64,000 bases of DNA, from the NCBI GenBank assembly GCA_963070105.1, contig OY718805.1:310001-374000 (forward strand). Reading direction: 5' to 3'. A model generated the notes under the pieces. That model was not told the DNA's origin, did no database searches, and saw only the letters and a program-made list of their open reading frames with translations. The position numbers and the translations under genes were made by a program. Shown one piece after another: positions 16,889 to 34,387 of this stretch. This DNA is from Litomosoides sigmodontis. Taxonomy: Eukaryota > Nematoda > Chromadorea > Rhabditida > Onchocercidae. Within the stretch, counting starts at the first letter, position 1, and every line of letters begins with the position of its first letter.

Positions 16889-17158
16889 CTATTATGTCTC
16901 AGAATCTTCTTACCATTAGGTATGCCATGTCACACGGGTATAAAGCATATTAAAGATGGTATTATTGACGACGAAAATGGGGAAGTTGAGTCAAAGTTGC
17001 AACGTTTGCAACATAAGGAAGAAGCTCACCGTTTACATGAAAACCTTCGAGAGCATCAAGCTCCCAATATGACGTCAGTTGTAAAAAATAATAGCAAAAC
17101 GAACGAACGAACTCTTTTCGCTTTTAATGTTCTAGGAGAGGTCATATTCGCGACGTAA
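16889..17158 (+). CDS. Coding-like island, possible exon of an unidentified gene
   Basis: A good acceptor (tctctttcag, ending 16888) opens a frame that stays open for 89 codons to the TAA at 17156-17158. The middle is charged and looks helical or coiled-coil (DDENGEVESKLQRLQHKEEA, then RLHENLREHQAPN). A possible donor lies after the APNMTSV residues (gtaaaa). I do not recognise the protein. It could be an exon of a plus-strand gene divergent from the kinase, a decayed copy, or chance. Confidence 0.3.
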   Translation, partial: LLCLRIFLPLGMPCHTGIKHIKDGIIDDENGEVESKLQRLQHKEEAHRLHENLREHQAPNMTSVVKNNSKTNERTLFAFNVLGEVIFAT

Positions 17159-17465
17159 CACTTGACAAGCTTGCATGGCACAAAACATGGCATAATCTTA
17201 AATGACGTGAAACGCGAAATAATATCTCATCGCAGTGCATGTGACTTCAAACAATGTGCAAAGTGAGATAGACTTAATCAATGTGACGCAATATCAAACG
17301 AGCCTGTATGTAACGTAGTCCAGCAGCGTTGCTCTATCTCAAGTTAAATTGCGCATGACGTTATTTGAAATGATGTATGATACTCCGTAATGTATGTGAA
17401 ACTGTTGGTAGCCGCTTAAACATTAAAAGGAGAATAGTTGGATTTAACGCAGCGTAAGCAAGTAG

Positions 17466-17588
17466 ACAAATGATATAAGAAGATATCATGTTGTATCTCG
17501 AAGGGTGTCCGCACGAATTGAGGAATCAGAAACGAAGACGCCAACATACAACTCTAGCGCATCAGGAAATGTATACTTAGTTGTGTAA
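17466..17588 (+). CDS. Weak coding-like island
   Basis: After an aagtag acceptor-like site a frame stays open for 40 codons to a TAA, with hydrophilic content (RVSARIEESETKTPTYNSSA). The family is unknown. ORFs of this length occur by chance in AT-rich DNA, so it is listed only because it neighbours two similar islands on the same strand. Confidence 0.15.
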   Translation, partial: TNDIRRYHVVSRRVSARIEESETKTPTYNSSASGNVYLVV

Positions 17589-18204
17589 TCTTATATGTAA
17601 GTCTAAAATTTCTTTGAGATGCTCGTGGTGATATTCACTGGTTGTGAAATGTTAGCGTTGCCATGAGATGTTAAAGCAATTAAAAAATACTAATTTCAAT
17701 TTTAGTGTCCATAGCGGAACGTTTCGAGTATTCACGAGACTATAATGAGTGTAAAGAGCAGGAATGCAGATGCTGAACAAAGAAATGTTTATATATAATT
17801 TGTGAATTAGGGGACAGAGGTAACGGATGATAAGTTACCCAAACTGTGACCAACTAAAATCATAACGATAACGCGCGAGAACGATAGCACGTTACATAGC
17901 TTAACTGATGAAAATTCCAACAAGTGTGGAATGATAATAATGACAATGATGGCAGAAAGGTGATGGGAGTACTGTTCTGTCCACCTAGTGATATTCATCA
18001 GCTAGTTAAATAGTTAGTTAAAAAAATAAGTTAAAATATTATCAGTTAAAAAAGTCAACACTAAAATTTAGGCCTAAACCACGTTATAAATGAATGACAT
18101 AGTACCGATGACCACTTATATTCTTTTATCTGCTAATATATTACATTTCCGTTTGCTTAGAAAACGCGTAATGAAAACGCAAACTGAAGTGTAATTCAAG
18201 CAGT

Positions 18205-18369
18205 ATGATTTCAAAATTTCAATCTAAGATGGAATTAAGTGATGAAGATAAAACTGTTTTAGAACAGCTATCGCAATCACCTAGGACAGACGATACCTTG
18301 GCATTCATGATTAAAGTTGAACGAACGTCTGTAAAGCACTGGATAGTTTGTATGCGTGAATTGAATTAA
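18205..18369 (+). CDS. Small ORF, 54 aa, possible exon or gene
   Basis: ATG at 18205 to TAA at 18367-18369. The sequence is hydrophilic and protein-like (MELSDEDKTVLEQLSQSPRT, then AFMIKVERTSVKHWI), with predicted helices. A possible caatctaag acceptor precedes the internal Met. No family is recognised. It might be the last exon of a gene that includes the 16889-17158 island. Confidence 0.25.
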   Translation: MISKFQSKMELSDEDKTVLEQLSQSPRTDDTLAFMIKVERTSVKHWIVCMRELN

Positions 18370-18855
18370 GTGTTTTGAAGAGTGACATCATGGACTACTG
18401 ACACTGATACACGTATTTACCAGCAATAACTGGTTACTGAGATGTTATGATGATGATAATGATAATACTAGTATTGATGATGAGAGGGAGGAAGTGGGAG
18501 CGCAAGTGTCGGACGCAATATTCTCTACAAGTAACTGCAGGAGGAAGATTGTACAATACGGTGAATGATTGGCTGAAAGACGGAAAAGAGAGTGATAAAA
18601 AGGTTATGTAACAATAGAAACTGGCTAATTAGAAATGGTCTAAAACTTCTCCCCTTCTCCTCACCTCCCTATCCATCTACACCTATAATAAAAGGTTGAA
18701 GGAAAAACCAAATTGCCGTTCTTTTGAACAGTAGCAGAAACAACAGTAACCAAATGACCTACTTGCAGGATATAATCACCAGACGGTGGAGTAGCGGGAG
18801 TAGAGGAAGACGGGTGAATCTCCGAACATAGAAGGTGAAGAGGAATATTTCCCTT

Positions 18856-18859
<4 letters not shown>

Positions 18860-18888
<29 letters not shown>
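18860..18888. repeat. (CT)n microsatellite
   Basis: About 29 bp of alternating CT. Confidence 0.95.
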
Positions 18889-18890
<2 letters not shown>

Positions 18891-19420
18891 AGATTCATAG
18901 TTTGAAACAATTTTTGCAAAAGAAAAAAGGACGATCTTTGCAACGAAAACTGGTATTCGTTTGCTGCGTATAACTGAAGGTTTTTTCCTCGACCGCAATA
19001 TTCTCCTCGTCAAGTGAACCTTTCACAAGCAAAATTTTTATCAACCATCCTCGCTTCAGCTTATGAAAACAATAAAAGAAACGCCAAGGATCAAACTGTT
19101 AGGTAGTCTCAAGAGGAGGAATACCTGTAGGACTTTGAATTTGCGCAGCTGGCCTAACTTTGATACTACCTTAATTTTTAGTGAAAGCGTGAAGTATCTG
19201 AACATAAAAATTCTCTGAGCTTTCTTATTCTATCGATAGTTTTCTCACATTCTTTTATACTCTTTCATCCTCAAATTATTTAAAATTAAAAATTTTTTCT
19301 TACAACCACTGAAAAAAATCAAAAATTATTTAATCCGAGGAGAGAAAAATTTTGACTTAAAATTTAGCAAAGGATGACTCATCAAAAATAAGCAAACAAA
19401 CAGGCAGACAAACAAACGCA

Positions 19421-19529
<109 letters not shown>

Positions 19530-20559
19530 ATATTTTAACGGCTAAAGGAATGATGGCGAAATGATACAAATATATAAATATACATATATACATTTATAAA
19601 AGAAAAAAATACAACAAAACGCAGTAGGAACGTTTTGAAATTCGATAAAAATTATAATTGCATGAGCCAGCAATTTGCACTCTGTCCATCTTACTATGCA
19701 AACTTAATCGTCAATGATAGTTTGCTTTAAATTAATCGCATATGATCACCTTTGCTGCGTTTTCAGTCTTATTCTTTTAGGGCAGTTCTTACACAAATTT
19801 GAATTCAAATCTAAATTACTCTAAAATCATTAATCAAAATCAGGGAGAGAACTGCTTTGTAATTTTAAACTTATTATTTTAAGAAAACGTGAACTTTATG
19901 AAAAATGTTAGTGAATAGATGCGTCCGTGTATATGTGTAATCAGAGGTAACCTAGTTTGATAAATTTTTGCAGATTGATACTTAGAAGCAGTTGGGTTCT
20001 CGTGCTGAAGATAGAAAAAAGGAAGGAAATCTTTCAGAATTCCGAGAAACCATTTAGGGACCGATGCTTTTCTCTTTGTTCCAAAACACCAGAGAAAATC
20101 AGAAAGGACTACGGTAAGAAGTAGTAAGTAGCTCAAGAACTTTTAAATATTTAGAATTAGACAATCATTTGAATTCTGATGGATAATTCTGAAATTGCCG
20201 ATACAAATGCAAATGCAGCGCTAGTATGATTAGTCAGGGTGCGATCGTAATATTTATCAGTAAGCGCAGATTTTTCATTTTTCTAAGTTCCCCTTTATGG
20301 TGTTCGACATCTTCATTTGTACATGTAAATATTAAGGTTGACTCCTTCCGTAGCTGTCCTCCCTTCCTATCAATGCTGTACTTTTTTTGCACTTGTCATT
20401 TTTCGTCAAGTTTTCCTCTTCCTGCTAGTTGTTTGAAATTTAAACCCACTTATTTCTTAATAATATTTATTTTAGGTAAGAGCTTTGAAATGCATGTCCG
20501 AAATCATGCCTCTAAGCTAAGTAAGCAACATCAATCAATCCTACAGCGTGGATAATTAC

Positions 20560-24201
<3,642 letters not shown>

Positions 24202-24489
24202 GATGCGTTTCCCGTTCTTATTCACATTTTTAACAAACAAATCGCTTTTCAAATGAAAGCTTCCCTTAGCTCGATTAACCAGAACGACTCAACTTACTTC
24301 CAATTTCTTTGACATTCAATTTTCTTAAAATTTAATCTAATAGTTTTCGCTAATGAAAAGTTTTCCAAGAGTAGATAATTTTGAAGTAATCACGTCTATG
24401 CTTGAAGGATTACTGTCACTTTGCATTTCTGCATTTGTTTCCATGTTTATATGTATTGCTTCAATTCCAAACATTCACCATTTAAGTGA

Positions 24490-24495
24490 ATAAAA
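24490..24495 (+). terminator. Possible polyadenylation signal of the cytidine deaminase gene
   Basis: AATAAA about 290 bp after the stop codon. Confidence 0.4.
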
Positions 24496-24963
24496 TCTAT
24501 TTGGAAATCAAAAAACTAAAAAACTGTTAGACTAATTTCATTTTCCACTTTCTGCACACTTCACATTTCCACCTACTTGTGTGATAAATGTAAAATGTAA
24601 GGAAGTCTGCAACTTGACACTTCATTAACCATTAACCTATGAAGCAAGACTTTTATCATATTTAGTTGATGAATTCAGACAAATAGAAATTGTTCAATGC
24701 TCCATTGGTGTTCAGAACAAATTTTACCGTATATCATTAGTTTTCTTGAATTACGCAAAAGATATCGACTAAATTCGATTAGAAATAGTGAACACGTCTG
24801 CTTAAACAGCAACTACCAAATGACACCTCAAGTTTCTGATTCAAGAAATTAATGTATGGCAATTAAGCTTAAATATTTACTAGTAAAGTAAATTTTCTAG
24901 TAATTTACTAACAAACTTTCTGGAAAAGTGCACCTTAATAATGAGACCACTTTTTTTAAATTT

Positions 24964-25173
24964 ATGCTGTTATTACTGGTACTACTCTCGGCTAATAGTA
25001 AAACGAGCTTCAGAAATCATGCTAGAATAAAAAAAATCAAAGACGTGATTGAACCCATTATATGTCTACATGAGAGTGTTCCTTCACTGGAAATTTCTTA
25101 CCCCAAAAATCATTATTCTTTTATAAGCACTAATAAAACTGAACGGTATAATAAAAAGAAAACAAATGTTTAA
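24964..25173 (+). CDS. Candidate small secreted peptide, 69 aa
   Basis: From Met24964 the frame begins with a signal-peptide-like core (MLLLLVLLSANSKTS) followed by a basic hydrophilic stretch (RNHARIKKIKDVIEPI), an NKTE glycosylation sequon and a Lys/Asn-rich end. There is one cysteine. No dibasic-amide neuropeptide repeats are seen. No splice or family evidence supports it, and a chance ORF in AT-rich DNA is the main alternative. Confidence 0.22.
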   Translation: MLLLLVLLSANSKTSFRNHARIKKIKDVIEPIICLHESVPSLEISYPKNHYSFISTNKTERYNKKKTNV

Positions 25174-25195
25174 CAACTATTGATAACAATTATAT

Positions 25196-25199
<4 letters not shown>

Positions 25200-25249
<50 letters not shown>
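25200..25249. repeat. (TA)n microsatellite, about 50 bp
   Basis: Perfect TA alternation downstream of the cytidine deaminase gene. Confidence 0.97.
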
Positions 25250-25251
<2 letters not shown>

Positions 25252-26820
25252 TTCGTCATCTGTCTCATTTCTAAACTTATATGAACAAATGTAGTAAACA
25301 TTATGGAAATGTAATGTAATAATGAACTTAAGCAAAGGACGGATTGGGAAACTATTCCTTAGAACTGAGTTTCTTCTATTGTGGTCTATTGTGGTCTCCT
25401 AAATTTAATAAAACCTTTCACCAATAATAGAAACCAGGGAATTTATTTGTTATCAACAATATACTTTAACTTAGCCTTCCTTAAAAGAAACAACATATAA
25501 ATTAAAAAAACATGCAAAATTCAACAACACACAAATACATACATATGCATGTACATACATGCATATACATAGTAAGGGACAACGATAGAACGATGTTCCT
25601 CAAAGCCTGTATAAAATGTCTATAAAAAACTAAATATATCAGATCGAATTGATTTAATTGGCTGGTAGCCTTCACAAGTTATCTTGATCGTTAGGATATC
25701 GATATTGAGACTCATGTGTGGCAGTAAAAAGAGATATTTGGTATAGTGACTCGACAGGTTAGGCAATCTCCCTTAATGATTTCTGGCTGCCATATTTAAA
25801 AATAGACGATCTATTTGATCCTCTGTTTTTAAATACCATAAAACTGATACTGTTTGACACGTCAAACAATTCCCACTTAAAAAATCCCGACAGCTTTACA
25901 ACGTTAAATTACCGCCAGCAATACTAACAATGTAGTTTTAATATTAATAATCGAAATATACGAGTTAACTAGATGTCAAATAACATACATAATTTCCTAT
26001 TTACAAAGGAAGAAAAGCGGAGTTATGCTAAGAAAGCATTTCTTTAATGTGTTATATCTAAATAAATGTGAAGGGGAAATAATATTCAAAACAAAAAACG
26101 ACATTAATGTTCATACAAAATAGTTTCTAAACTGTATCGAAAGAAATGGAAATAACTAGTTTAGACTAAATAAGAAAACAAGGAAATCCGGAATAGGAGA
26201 CGGGAAAAGGTAAAAGGCTTTTTTTTTTGGAATCATTTCATATCTCTCATGATTCTGACAGAAGAAATAAATTGGGAATTTGTAAACCTAACGAAATTTC
26301 AAAAATAAAAATCATCCTTTATTAAAAATTTCTTCAAATCAAAACAAAACATTAAACTGCTATGCAAAACACATATGCCACTGTTAGTTAATCAAACAAA
26401 CATATTTGAGGAAATCATTTAATAATCAACTTTGGTAACCTGTACATCGAGGAGCTGATGAAACAATATTCAGTAAATGCAAATGATGGTATAAAAATTA
26501 CAGAAAAATGTTGTTCATAAATAACGAAAACATATCGATTCGAGTATTTCCGACACAATTTTTCATTTTCCCGTGTGTTTCGCAGAAATCTCCATTTTGA
26601 GTAGTTCCACGTCTCTTATCCGAGCTAAGTTCGTTCATACTATTAAATGTTTGTTATTATATTTATTCCAATCTGAAATCGAAACTTCTCGACCGCCAAC
26701 TATCAACTTAGCTCTTTTCGTAACACGACTCACAGCGACGTGCTTGTCTTCAATTTCTAAAATCTATGTTTCGATACAAACCTTCCGTTTTTTCTTTAAA
26801 GTGTGACACAGCATTTTCGG
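25250..26820. other. Intergenic AT-rich spacer
   Basis: No supported gene. There are short ACAT/GCAT-type simple repeats near 25535-25570. It includes the 3' flank of the receptor phosphatase (minus strand), with a TTTATT (AATAAA on the minus strand) near 26657. Confidence 0.55.
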
Positions 26821-29800
26821 TTAATCAATTGTAGTAGCTTTGTTGTTAAATGTATCCAGATAATCGATCACAGCTTTATAGCAAAAAGCATATTGTTCCT
26901 AAAATAAAATGTTAGATAGTAATTTACATAGTTCAACCTCGAATTCGCTTTGAAGTAAAGCCTTAATTTCAATATCACAAATACGAGTTCAACAGAACCA
27001 CAAACTCATTACTCTGTTTCATCTGCTGTTTCCAACACAATATTGTTTCAAAGTTAGATTAAATAGAGGAGAAAAATTTCCGTTGTGAGCTTCAAATTTG
27101 TTCTTTAGAAACTACATCAAACTTATGGACTTAACAACATACAAATTTCCTAAACATAAGTGGTCTCTTCTGTTGTAAACTTCGAACAGTTTGAAACACA
27201 TCAATACGATTTTCCGCCTTAAGCCTTTCAAGCAATAACGACACACAGCAGTAAAGATCCGTTTTAAATGATCCGTCTCTGAAATAAGAAATTCTTGATT
27301 GAAACGGTTTGAATATTGGAACAATCCATTTAAAGCAAGAAAACGAAAGTTTACTCAATTAACATCACACGGGATCCCATCTGTTGATGTAATTGCACGA
27401 TTCTCATGCTATCACTAAGATTTGGAACTGCTTGTTAGGGATAGATGGGAAATTATGAGATGAGAACAACTTGCTGGAATTATTACTAACTTCACGAAAA
27501 TTGATAAAGAACCTTGAATGTAGAATAATGGGTCCTGCTTCTTGATGATCACTTTGCAATGAAAGCACTCGACTTATTAAATCAATTATTGACTCAGTCG
27601 ATTCCGGTAATACTTTATCTCCTGGCCAACACAGGTAAGCATATTGTATCACTTCTCGATATGTTTTTTCCTGAAGAAATTTCTTACGTATTGCTATTTT
27701 AGCTTTTTTGGGAAACATTAAAAACAGAGATATCATAAAACCACAAATTCACTAAGGTAAAACTGCAAAACACTCCAAGTACCAAAAGCACTAGCTCATC
27801 AACGGCAAATATCTAAAATTCATAGCACATGCACTATTCAAAAACCAGTTTTATTCTTCAGACAATAATGATCAATCGTAATTGCACGGGCTTAAGTATA
27901 TTATATCATAATCATATGATGCCAGTATTTCCACTTATTTAATAAGGGAAAAAGTCCGAACTTTTGCAAACTTGTAAGTAAATTTTCGAAGGGCAAACGT
28001 TGGAAACAACTCTTCACCAATTAGTTTGATTGACACTTCACCATCGCGCCCGAACGTTTTTATACGTCCTACTTCATTTGGCCAGTACTAAAATTCACAA
28101 CAAAAACACATGCCAAAACTGCGATAAAGTGCTGCAAGAACTTTTTTGTTCAAGTTTCAACTTACTGCAGTTGAAAGTTTTATTAAAATAAATCTCGATG
28201 ATCAACCATTTACTTTCTCAGCTGGCATAAACTCAGCTTCAGAAGACAGCATTACAACAGCTCGTGAATTCTGCTCTCCAATCATACACCAAAAATCGTA
28301 GCATGTTTGCTCATCCATTGGATCTTGTGCGAGGATGTAAGGGTAAAAGTAACCCTAAAACCAATAACAAACATTATAGCAAAACACAACAGTACCTCCT
28401 ATATTACATTGATAAAGCAGTAGAAAATCAAGAAGCATGAATTTTGTTGTTTTTCCAACAGCAGCAACTCATACATTCATCGCTTATTTCTTATTTCAAA
28501 CTGGCTCACAAGTTATCCAAATATAGCACCTTAACTAGAGAAGCATTAATATAAGTTGAATCGTTAGCGCTTCCAATAACAACTGGTAAAACGATACGAC
28601 AATGATCGAACGGAACAGCATTTTCGATACGATTCTTCCCTGCATTCTCCGGTTTATGCGCAAAATTACATGTCCGACGTGGTTCAAGCGTGCGCTCCAG
28701 CCTCTGAATAAATCAAAAAAAAGTTTCTACAATCTCTCACAATCTTAGTCCATCCAGTATTATTTTAACAATAAGAAAAACAGTATCAATTTTGATTATG
28801 TTTCAGCTCTAAAATTTTGCCGAAGAACCATCAAATTCTAATTCCTAAAAATACACTATCACCGCTGAGAAAACATTACTGATAACCGCAGTTTGCTAAA
28901 TGTTACCATCTAGAAACCTAGAATTAAGTCTAAACACCTTGTATTCAGCTTCCATTGCAGTTGATATCTTCTCGGATTTAGAGATATCACTGCTAGCATG
29001 CTGCAGCTTTGGAGCCGGTCGCTTCACAACAACACTAAATGCTGATCGGTTAGCTGACATCTGCTGTTCGCTATGTTGTGGTTCATTCAGTGCACGGTAG
29101 TGTTCACGAAACTGACTTACTTCGATATCAGTTTCACCAAACATATACCATTCAGCAAGCGCTTTGTAAATAAAAAGATATTGTTCCTAAAATGCATTTC
29201 TATAAATAGTGTTCTTGCTCTATCTTTTGTAAATAATCTTACGCTTTATATTTAGCTATGACAATACATAAGGAAATATAGGATAGAAAAATTATTGCCA
29301 AATATAAAATATCTCTCATTTTATATAATATACTTGAAAATACTGCGATACTACAACGACAAATGGAAACTTGCAGCATTCTGAACCATAGCATTTCGTT
29401 GCTTCCTCATTTCTGACACAAAACCAAAAACATCTGCTTTACCCTCCTCGATACACTGGTCCAACAAACTATCAATTGCAATGAACGTACCTGTACGACC
29501 CACGCCAGCACTGCAACCATGCTTTCAGTTTTGCCTGGTCTATCATAGTTTATATTATAAAACGCTATGAATCTTCATGCTTCTTGTCGCTATTTACTTT
29601 CCTCCCTTAATTACGCACCTCTACGTGACATGATATACCGAGTGTTATGTGAAGGAAAAAAGCAAATACATCAATTTATACCTGCAGTGAACGACAACAG
29701 GACCACGGATATAATCCTCTAATTTACGTAATTTTAATAAGAATCGAAGCAAACCAGTAGTACATTCTGGTGCTTGTAAGTCGCTCCATGAGGTATAATG

Positions 29801-32800
29801 ATATTGTACAACATGACGCACTTCTGCAAATAACATTTTCTATATTTTTATTTTTTAATAAGAACATTTTTCACTTTGACATCAAGAAGCCCAAATATGT
29901 TCGGTCACAAAAAGCACGATGCAAGAAATTCTAACAATACGTAAAGACATTATACTGCGATTCCTACAACATCTTGCAAAAAAGTTTACGACACATACCT
30001 AGAGTTTTCATAGCAAATTCCGTTTCCGCATGAACATCATTCAACTGACTATTGCTATTGCTACATCGCGAGTTCCTTTTTGAATTCGAAGATATTTCGT
30101 TAAGAACGGAGTCAACAGAACCACGCATTGAGGATGGACGGGATCTGAAAATTCGGGCCAGTAGGAATACAGAAATGATAAGAAATTTTTATTTCACAAA
30201 TACTACAATAAAAAATCTTAGCTGTGTATACAGCTTCGCTTAACTTCTATGCCCGCTAGGCTTTGTATGCCTACAATTGCATCAACCTTAAATAACGCAA
30301 TTTATATTCACAAAACAGCCCACTTTATATTCACAATCACCGAAGAGGAGTCGACAGTTATATCGCCGACTATCCCCGAAGCTTCATATAACACGATTGC
30401 AGGAGTTCCTGAGAGAGAACCATTCGCTACTGTTGGTTGGATTCGACGTACTTCGAAATTGCGTATTGCATAGTCAGAGTAGTAAATGGAATCAACTGGA
30501 CGAACTTCAAATTTATCATATGTCTTTGGCCCGTCATCCGGCCAGTACTTCGCACACTGGCACTGAAACAATAAATTTGTTATTTATGTTTTCCGCTTGT
30601 TCATCATGTAATATTGAAAAATAGCGTCAATAATGTCTGGCCGCTAACCCGGTTTCTTTCATATAGATTGGCAACCATAACGATAACCCGAACTTTATGC
30701 TCCCAAATCATACGCCAAAAGTCGTCCGTACTGGCATCCAGCGGACCCTGTGATGCAATGAATATTTTGCGACCTTTGTATCCCTGAAATTGATAAAATA
30801 ATGGCTTACGTAAGCATCACTTCTTCATTTTTTGTGCAATAAAAGCCTCGTTTTTTTGTATTCTTTAATACTCCGAACTCATCAATCACTAAGCAAACAA
30901 AGCAAAAAATGTTTGGAATAATACAAACGGGACTTGGTAAAAAAGCAAATCTAACTATAATTTATCAAACAGCTGTCGATATAACAGTTTGATGTAAACG
31001 CTGACTATTATACTCTGAATTTATTTCCCCACAACTATCTACTAGTAGTACAATCAAAGGAGGCCAAATCGTAGTGAAAATATCTCGTTAATAAAGTCAG
31101 AGTCAGTTCATACTATGTGCTGCAAAACCGGATCAAAAAAAAGTCAGTGACGTAACAAAACAATTAGGAAAAGAAAAAGTAATTTTGTATAATGTAATTT
31201 GTGCAAATAATATAGCAACCTTGACAAAATTTGCGTTGATGTAATCGGTTGATGGATCATTTCCAATAACTGGTAGCTTGACACGTGTAGCATCGAATGC
31301 CTTGATATCATTGTAACGATTTTTATGAGCATTCTCCAGGCGTTCCGAAGCATTTGACTCCATTGAACGATAATTTGGCAACGCCTATAAAAGAAGAATT
31401 GAAAGCCACCAATAAAAAATATAATGATCCTAGAATAAGTGGTAAATTGTCAGATTCCTTTTAGGAAAAGTATAGAAAAAGTAAATGGTTTTTTAGAAAA
31501 AAAGTAACAGTTTTGACCAAACGACATGAGAAATCATAGTACATCAAACTCGGAAATGCATAGGTAATTGCTATCACGACGTCTGATAGTATACTCTTCG
31601 GGCAGATCATCAACCAATGTTGCATGAAAATGAGGCTTCAGAAGTATACGATCCTTACTCATCGGGCATAGCTGTTTTATCATTCCATGCCTTAAAGTGT
31701 GACAAAAGCGCAGTTATCATTAACAACAAATTCTCATCACAAGTGAAGAAATTCCGTCATAATATGCACAACTAGCAAGAAAATTAATTACGTAGAGATA
31801 TAAACTAGCTTACGATCTGTGCATATAGAAATACGTTTCAGAGAATGTTACTTTAAGCATCAAAGTGAAGAATATACCTGTGTAAAATGTAAGTAACAAA
31901 TGAGGAAACTATCATGATGAACAAAACTAGAGAAAGCGCACTGAATAATACTGTCATCCACGATTGAATCCATTGTTCTGCAACAAATTATTTCATTAAT
32001 AATCCAGTAACAGATAAATTGCCAAAATTTAAAAGAAAAAAAAATCATTAATTTCAATTAACCAAATTTCAGAAAATCTGACTAATAACCGAGGGCTCGG
32101 CAAAAATCGAAATTACACACAATCAGACTTCATATTTTACAAGTTTTGAAGATATTAAAACATACTGCTAATGTTGTAATTGCTAAAATAATTTATGTAG
32201 AAACATGTGATTATTTTCAAAATTATTATTCTACTAACTTCCGTTATCAGAAGCAATAGGAAAAGCTCAAATTTAGAATCGTAACCCAGCTGAGCAAAGT
32301 AATCTTTCAACTCTCTACTCAATAGCACTTACAAACTGTATTCAATGCATACCGTCAAAAGCTTCTAAGATTACGGGTTTAAAATATCCGCTAAAGCCAT
32401 ACGCTGGACCATTAACAATCAATTGCCGCGATGACCGAAAATGGCGTGGAAATTCTGAATTCTCACGATAACTAAACCAACGGTTTCGATCCGAAAATCG
32501 CTTCTCCATGCTACGATGTAACCATCTCCTTCAAAAAATTAATCTTAATTAAAAACATTTTATTTGATCCACATATTGCACCATACGAAAGCGTGAATAC
32601 ATAATTTAACTCTAACGAGAATAATGAATGCGACAGTGAATGTAAATGCAAAAAACTTTTAAAACAATGAAATTTACCGCTTCCTCTTCATGAAAAAAGG
32701 ATCATTGTGTTGCAACGATTCGCCACGCGTACCATGATCACGATCAACGCGTGCAATCAAGAATCCAGTATATTTTAAACCAGGCTTTAACGCCGGATCC

Positions 32801-34352
32801 TCCGGTCGATGTCGACTCAAATATCTATAATTGGATACATGGAGAATTCCTGTTTGGATAATTATTAGTGTAATCTTAATTTCTATTATATAACATACAA
32901 AACATTGCAGGGTTCTACACCAGCAGTAGTGTTACCATCACCAATAAGTGTTCTCTTTGGATACTGCATATAACTTTCCGCGATGTATGCAAAGTAACGC
33001 TTATGTTTTATATCCTGAAAAATTCCAGAATATTTTTCAGAATATTATACTGCCGTTTCCTCTACATATTATTCAAAATACAAATGAAATTAGAACACAT
33101 TCGGTGTAAATTAAAAGAGAGATCGTAAGACATATTTCCGAAATTATACTGCGTTGTCGGAAGAGAAGAAATGAGAGAATTGGATAACACGTAGCGCGAT
33201 AAATGAGTGACAAGGGATATGACTGTTAGTATTGCAATCCCCTCCAGGAAAAATTAAACTGTTCCCATCTATGATTATGTGGTTACGCCGGTAATAATTA
33301 GAAAAGAGTTGCATCAAACATGAAGAAAAAACGTAAAGTCCATACAGCAGTACCACAATTGTACGATGCATTAAATGAAGAAAACATATAAATTACTTTT
33401 TTGAACTGCTCGCTTTGCAAATTATTGCTCATCGTTTTCAAGAATGTATCAACAATAAGCGAATCGGGTGCCGGTAAACTCTCAATAACAACGTCCGGTG
33501 CAAGTGGAACAATTGCAACATAATAACATCTACAAAACAAAAATGAGGTCTTAAAATCCACTACTTGATACACATTAGCGTTGATACTAGTTTACCAACT
33601 TTGTTCATTTTTCTAAAAAAAAAAATTATCATCCTTCGGCTAAACAAACGAAATAATTTACATAAAACCGTAAAAGAATCATGACATTTTTCTCCACTCT
33701 GAACATGAAAAGTTATAAAGCGGATAAAAGTTTTTATTCATCAGCACCCATTTTTATAAGCATTAAAATTATTAGTGATTGGACATAGCATACTGAGATC
33801 TTCGAGATCTCATCATTATTCAGACTACAAATCACTTACGCTACAGGTCCGTTTACTTCATCTGGTTCGCTATTGAATGTTAAACCGAATACTGTTCCGT
33901 CTTGTGACAGTGACGCTGGAGCGTCAACGGCATCCGGTTGGGCAAAATCCGTTATGCACTGCTCAGAAAATGATGCATTTTCACTTCTACCGACGCCATT
34001 CTCGGCCCATACGAATGCAGTATAATTCCGATTTGGCTATAAATCAATAAGATTTTGGGCGACATAGGGAGATTGGGCGACAGAAAAGAAAAAACCGGCA
34101 ATTTCAGAGAGTAGAAGTGTTCTGAATTTCACATTGTTAATTGTAGACTGTAAACAGCTCGAAAATCAGTAAACTCGCTGATCTCGAGGGAATTATAAAT
34201 TTTACGAATAGTGCATTAATCTTACACAACGTTTAATGACTTAATAACATGTGAGTAATAAAAAGAAAAGAAACATCCATGAATGCTGCATAAAAAAATT
34301 TTACTAGTATAGATAAACTTTAGAATAACTTATTGATTGAACTTTTATTTCC

Positions 34353-34387
<35 letters not shown>

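Noticed and set aside
20226..20555. 109-aa plus-strand ORF
   Set aside because: Phe/Ser/Leu-rich frame from a pyrimidine-rich stretch, with no homology recognised.
31860..32057. 65-aa minus ORF with MDSIVDDS...
   Set aside because: Out-of-frame shadow of the transmembrane exon of the receptor phosphatase (true frame [16 protein letters not shown]).
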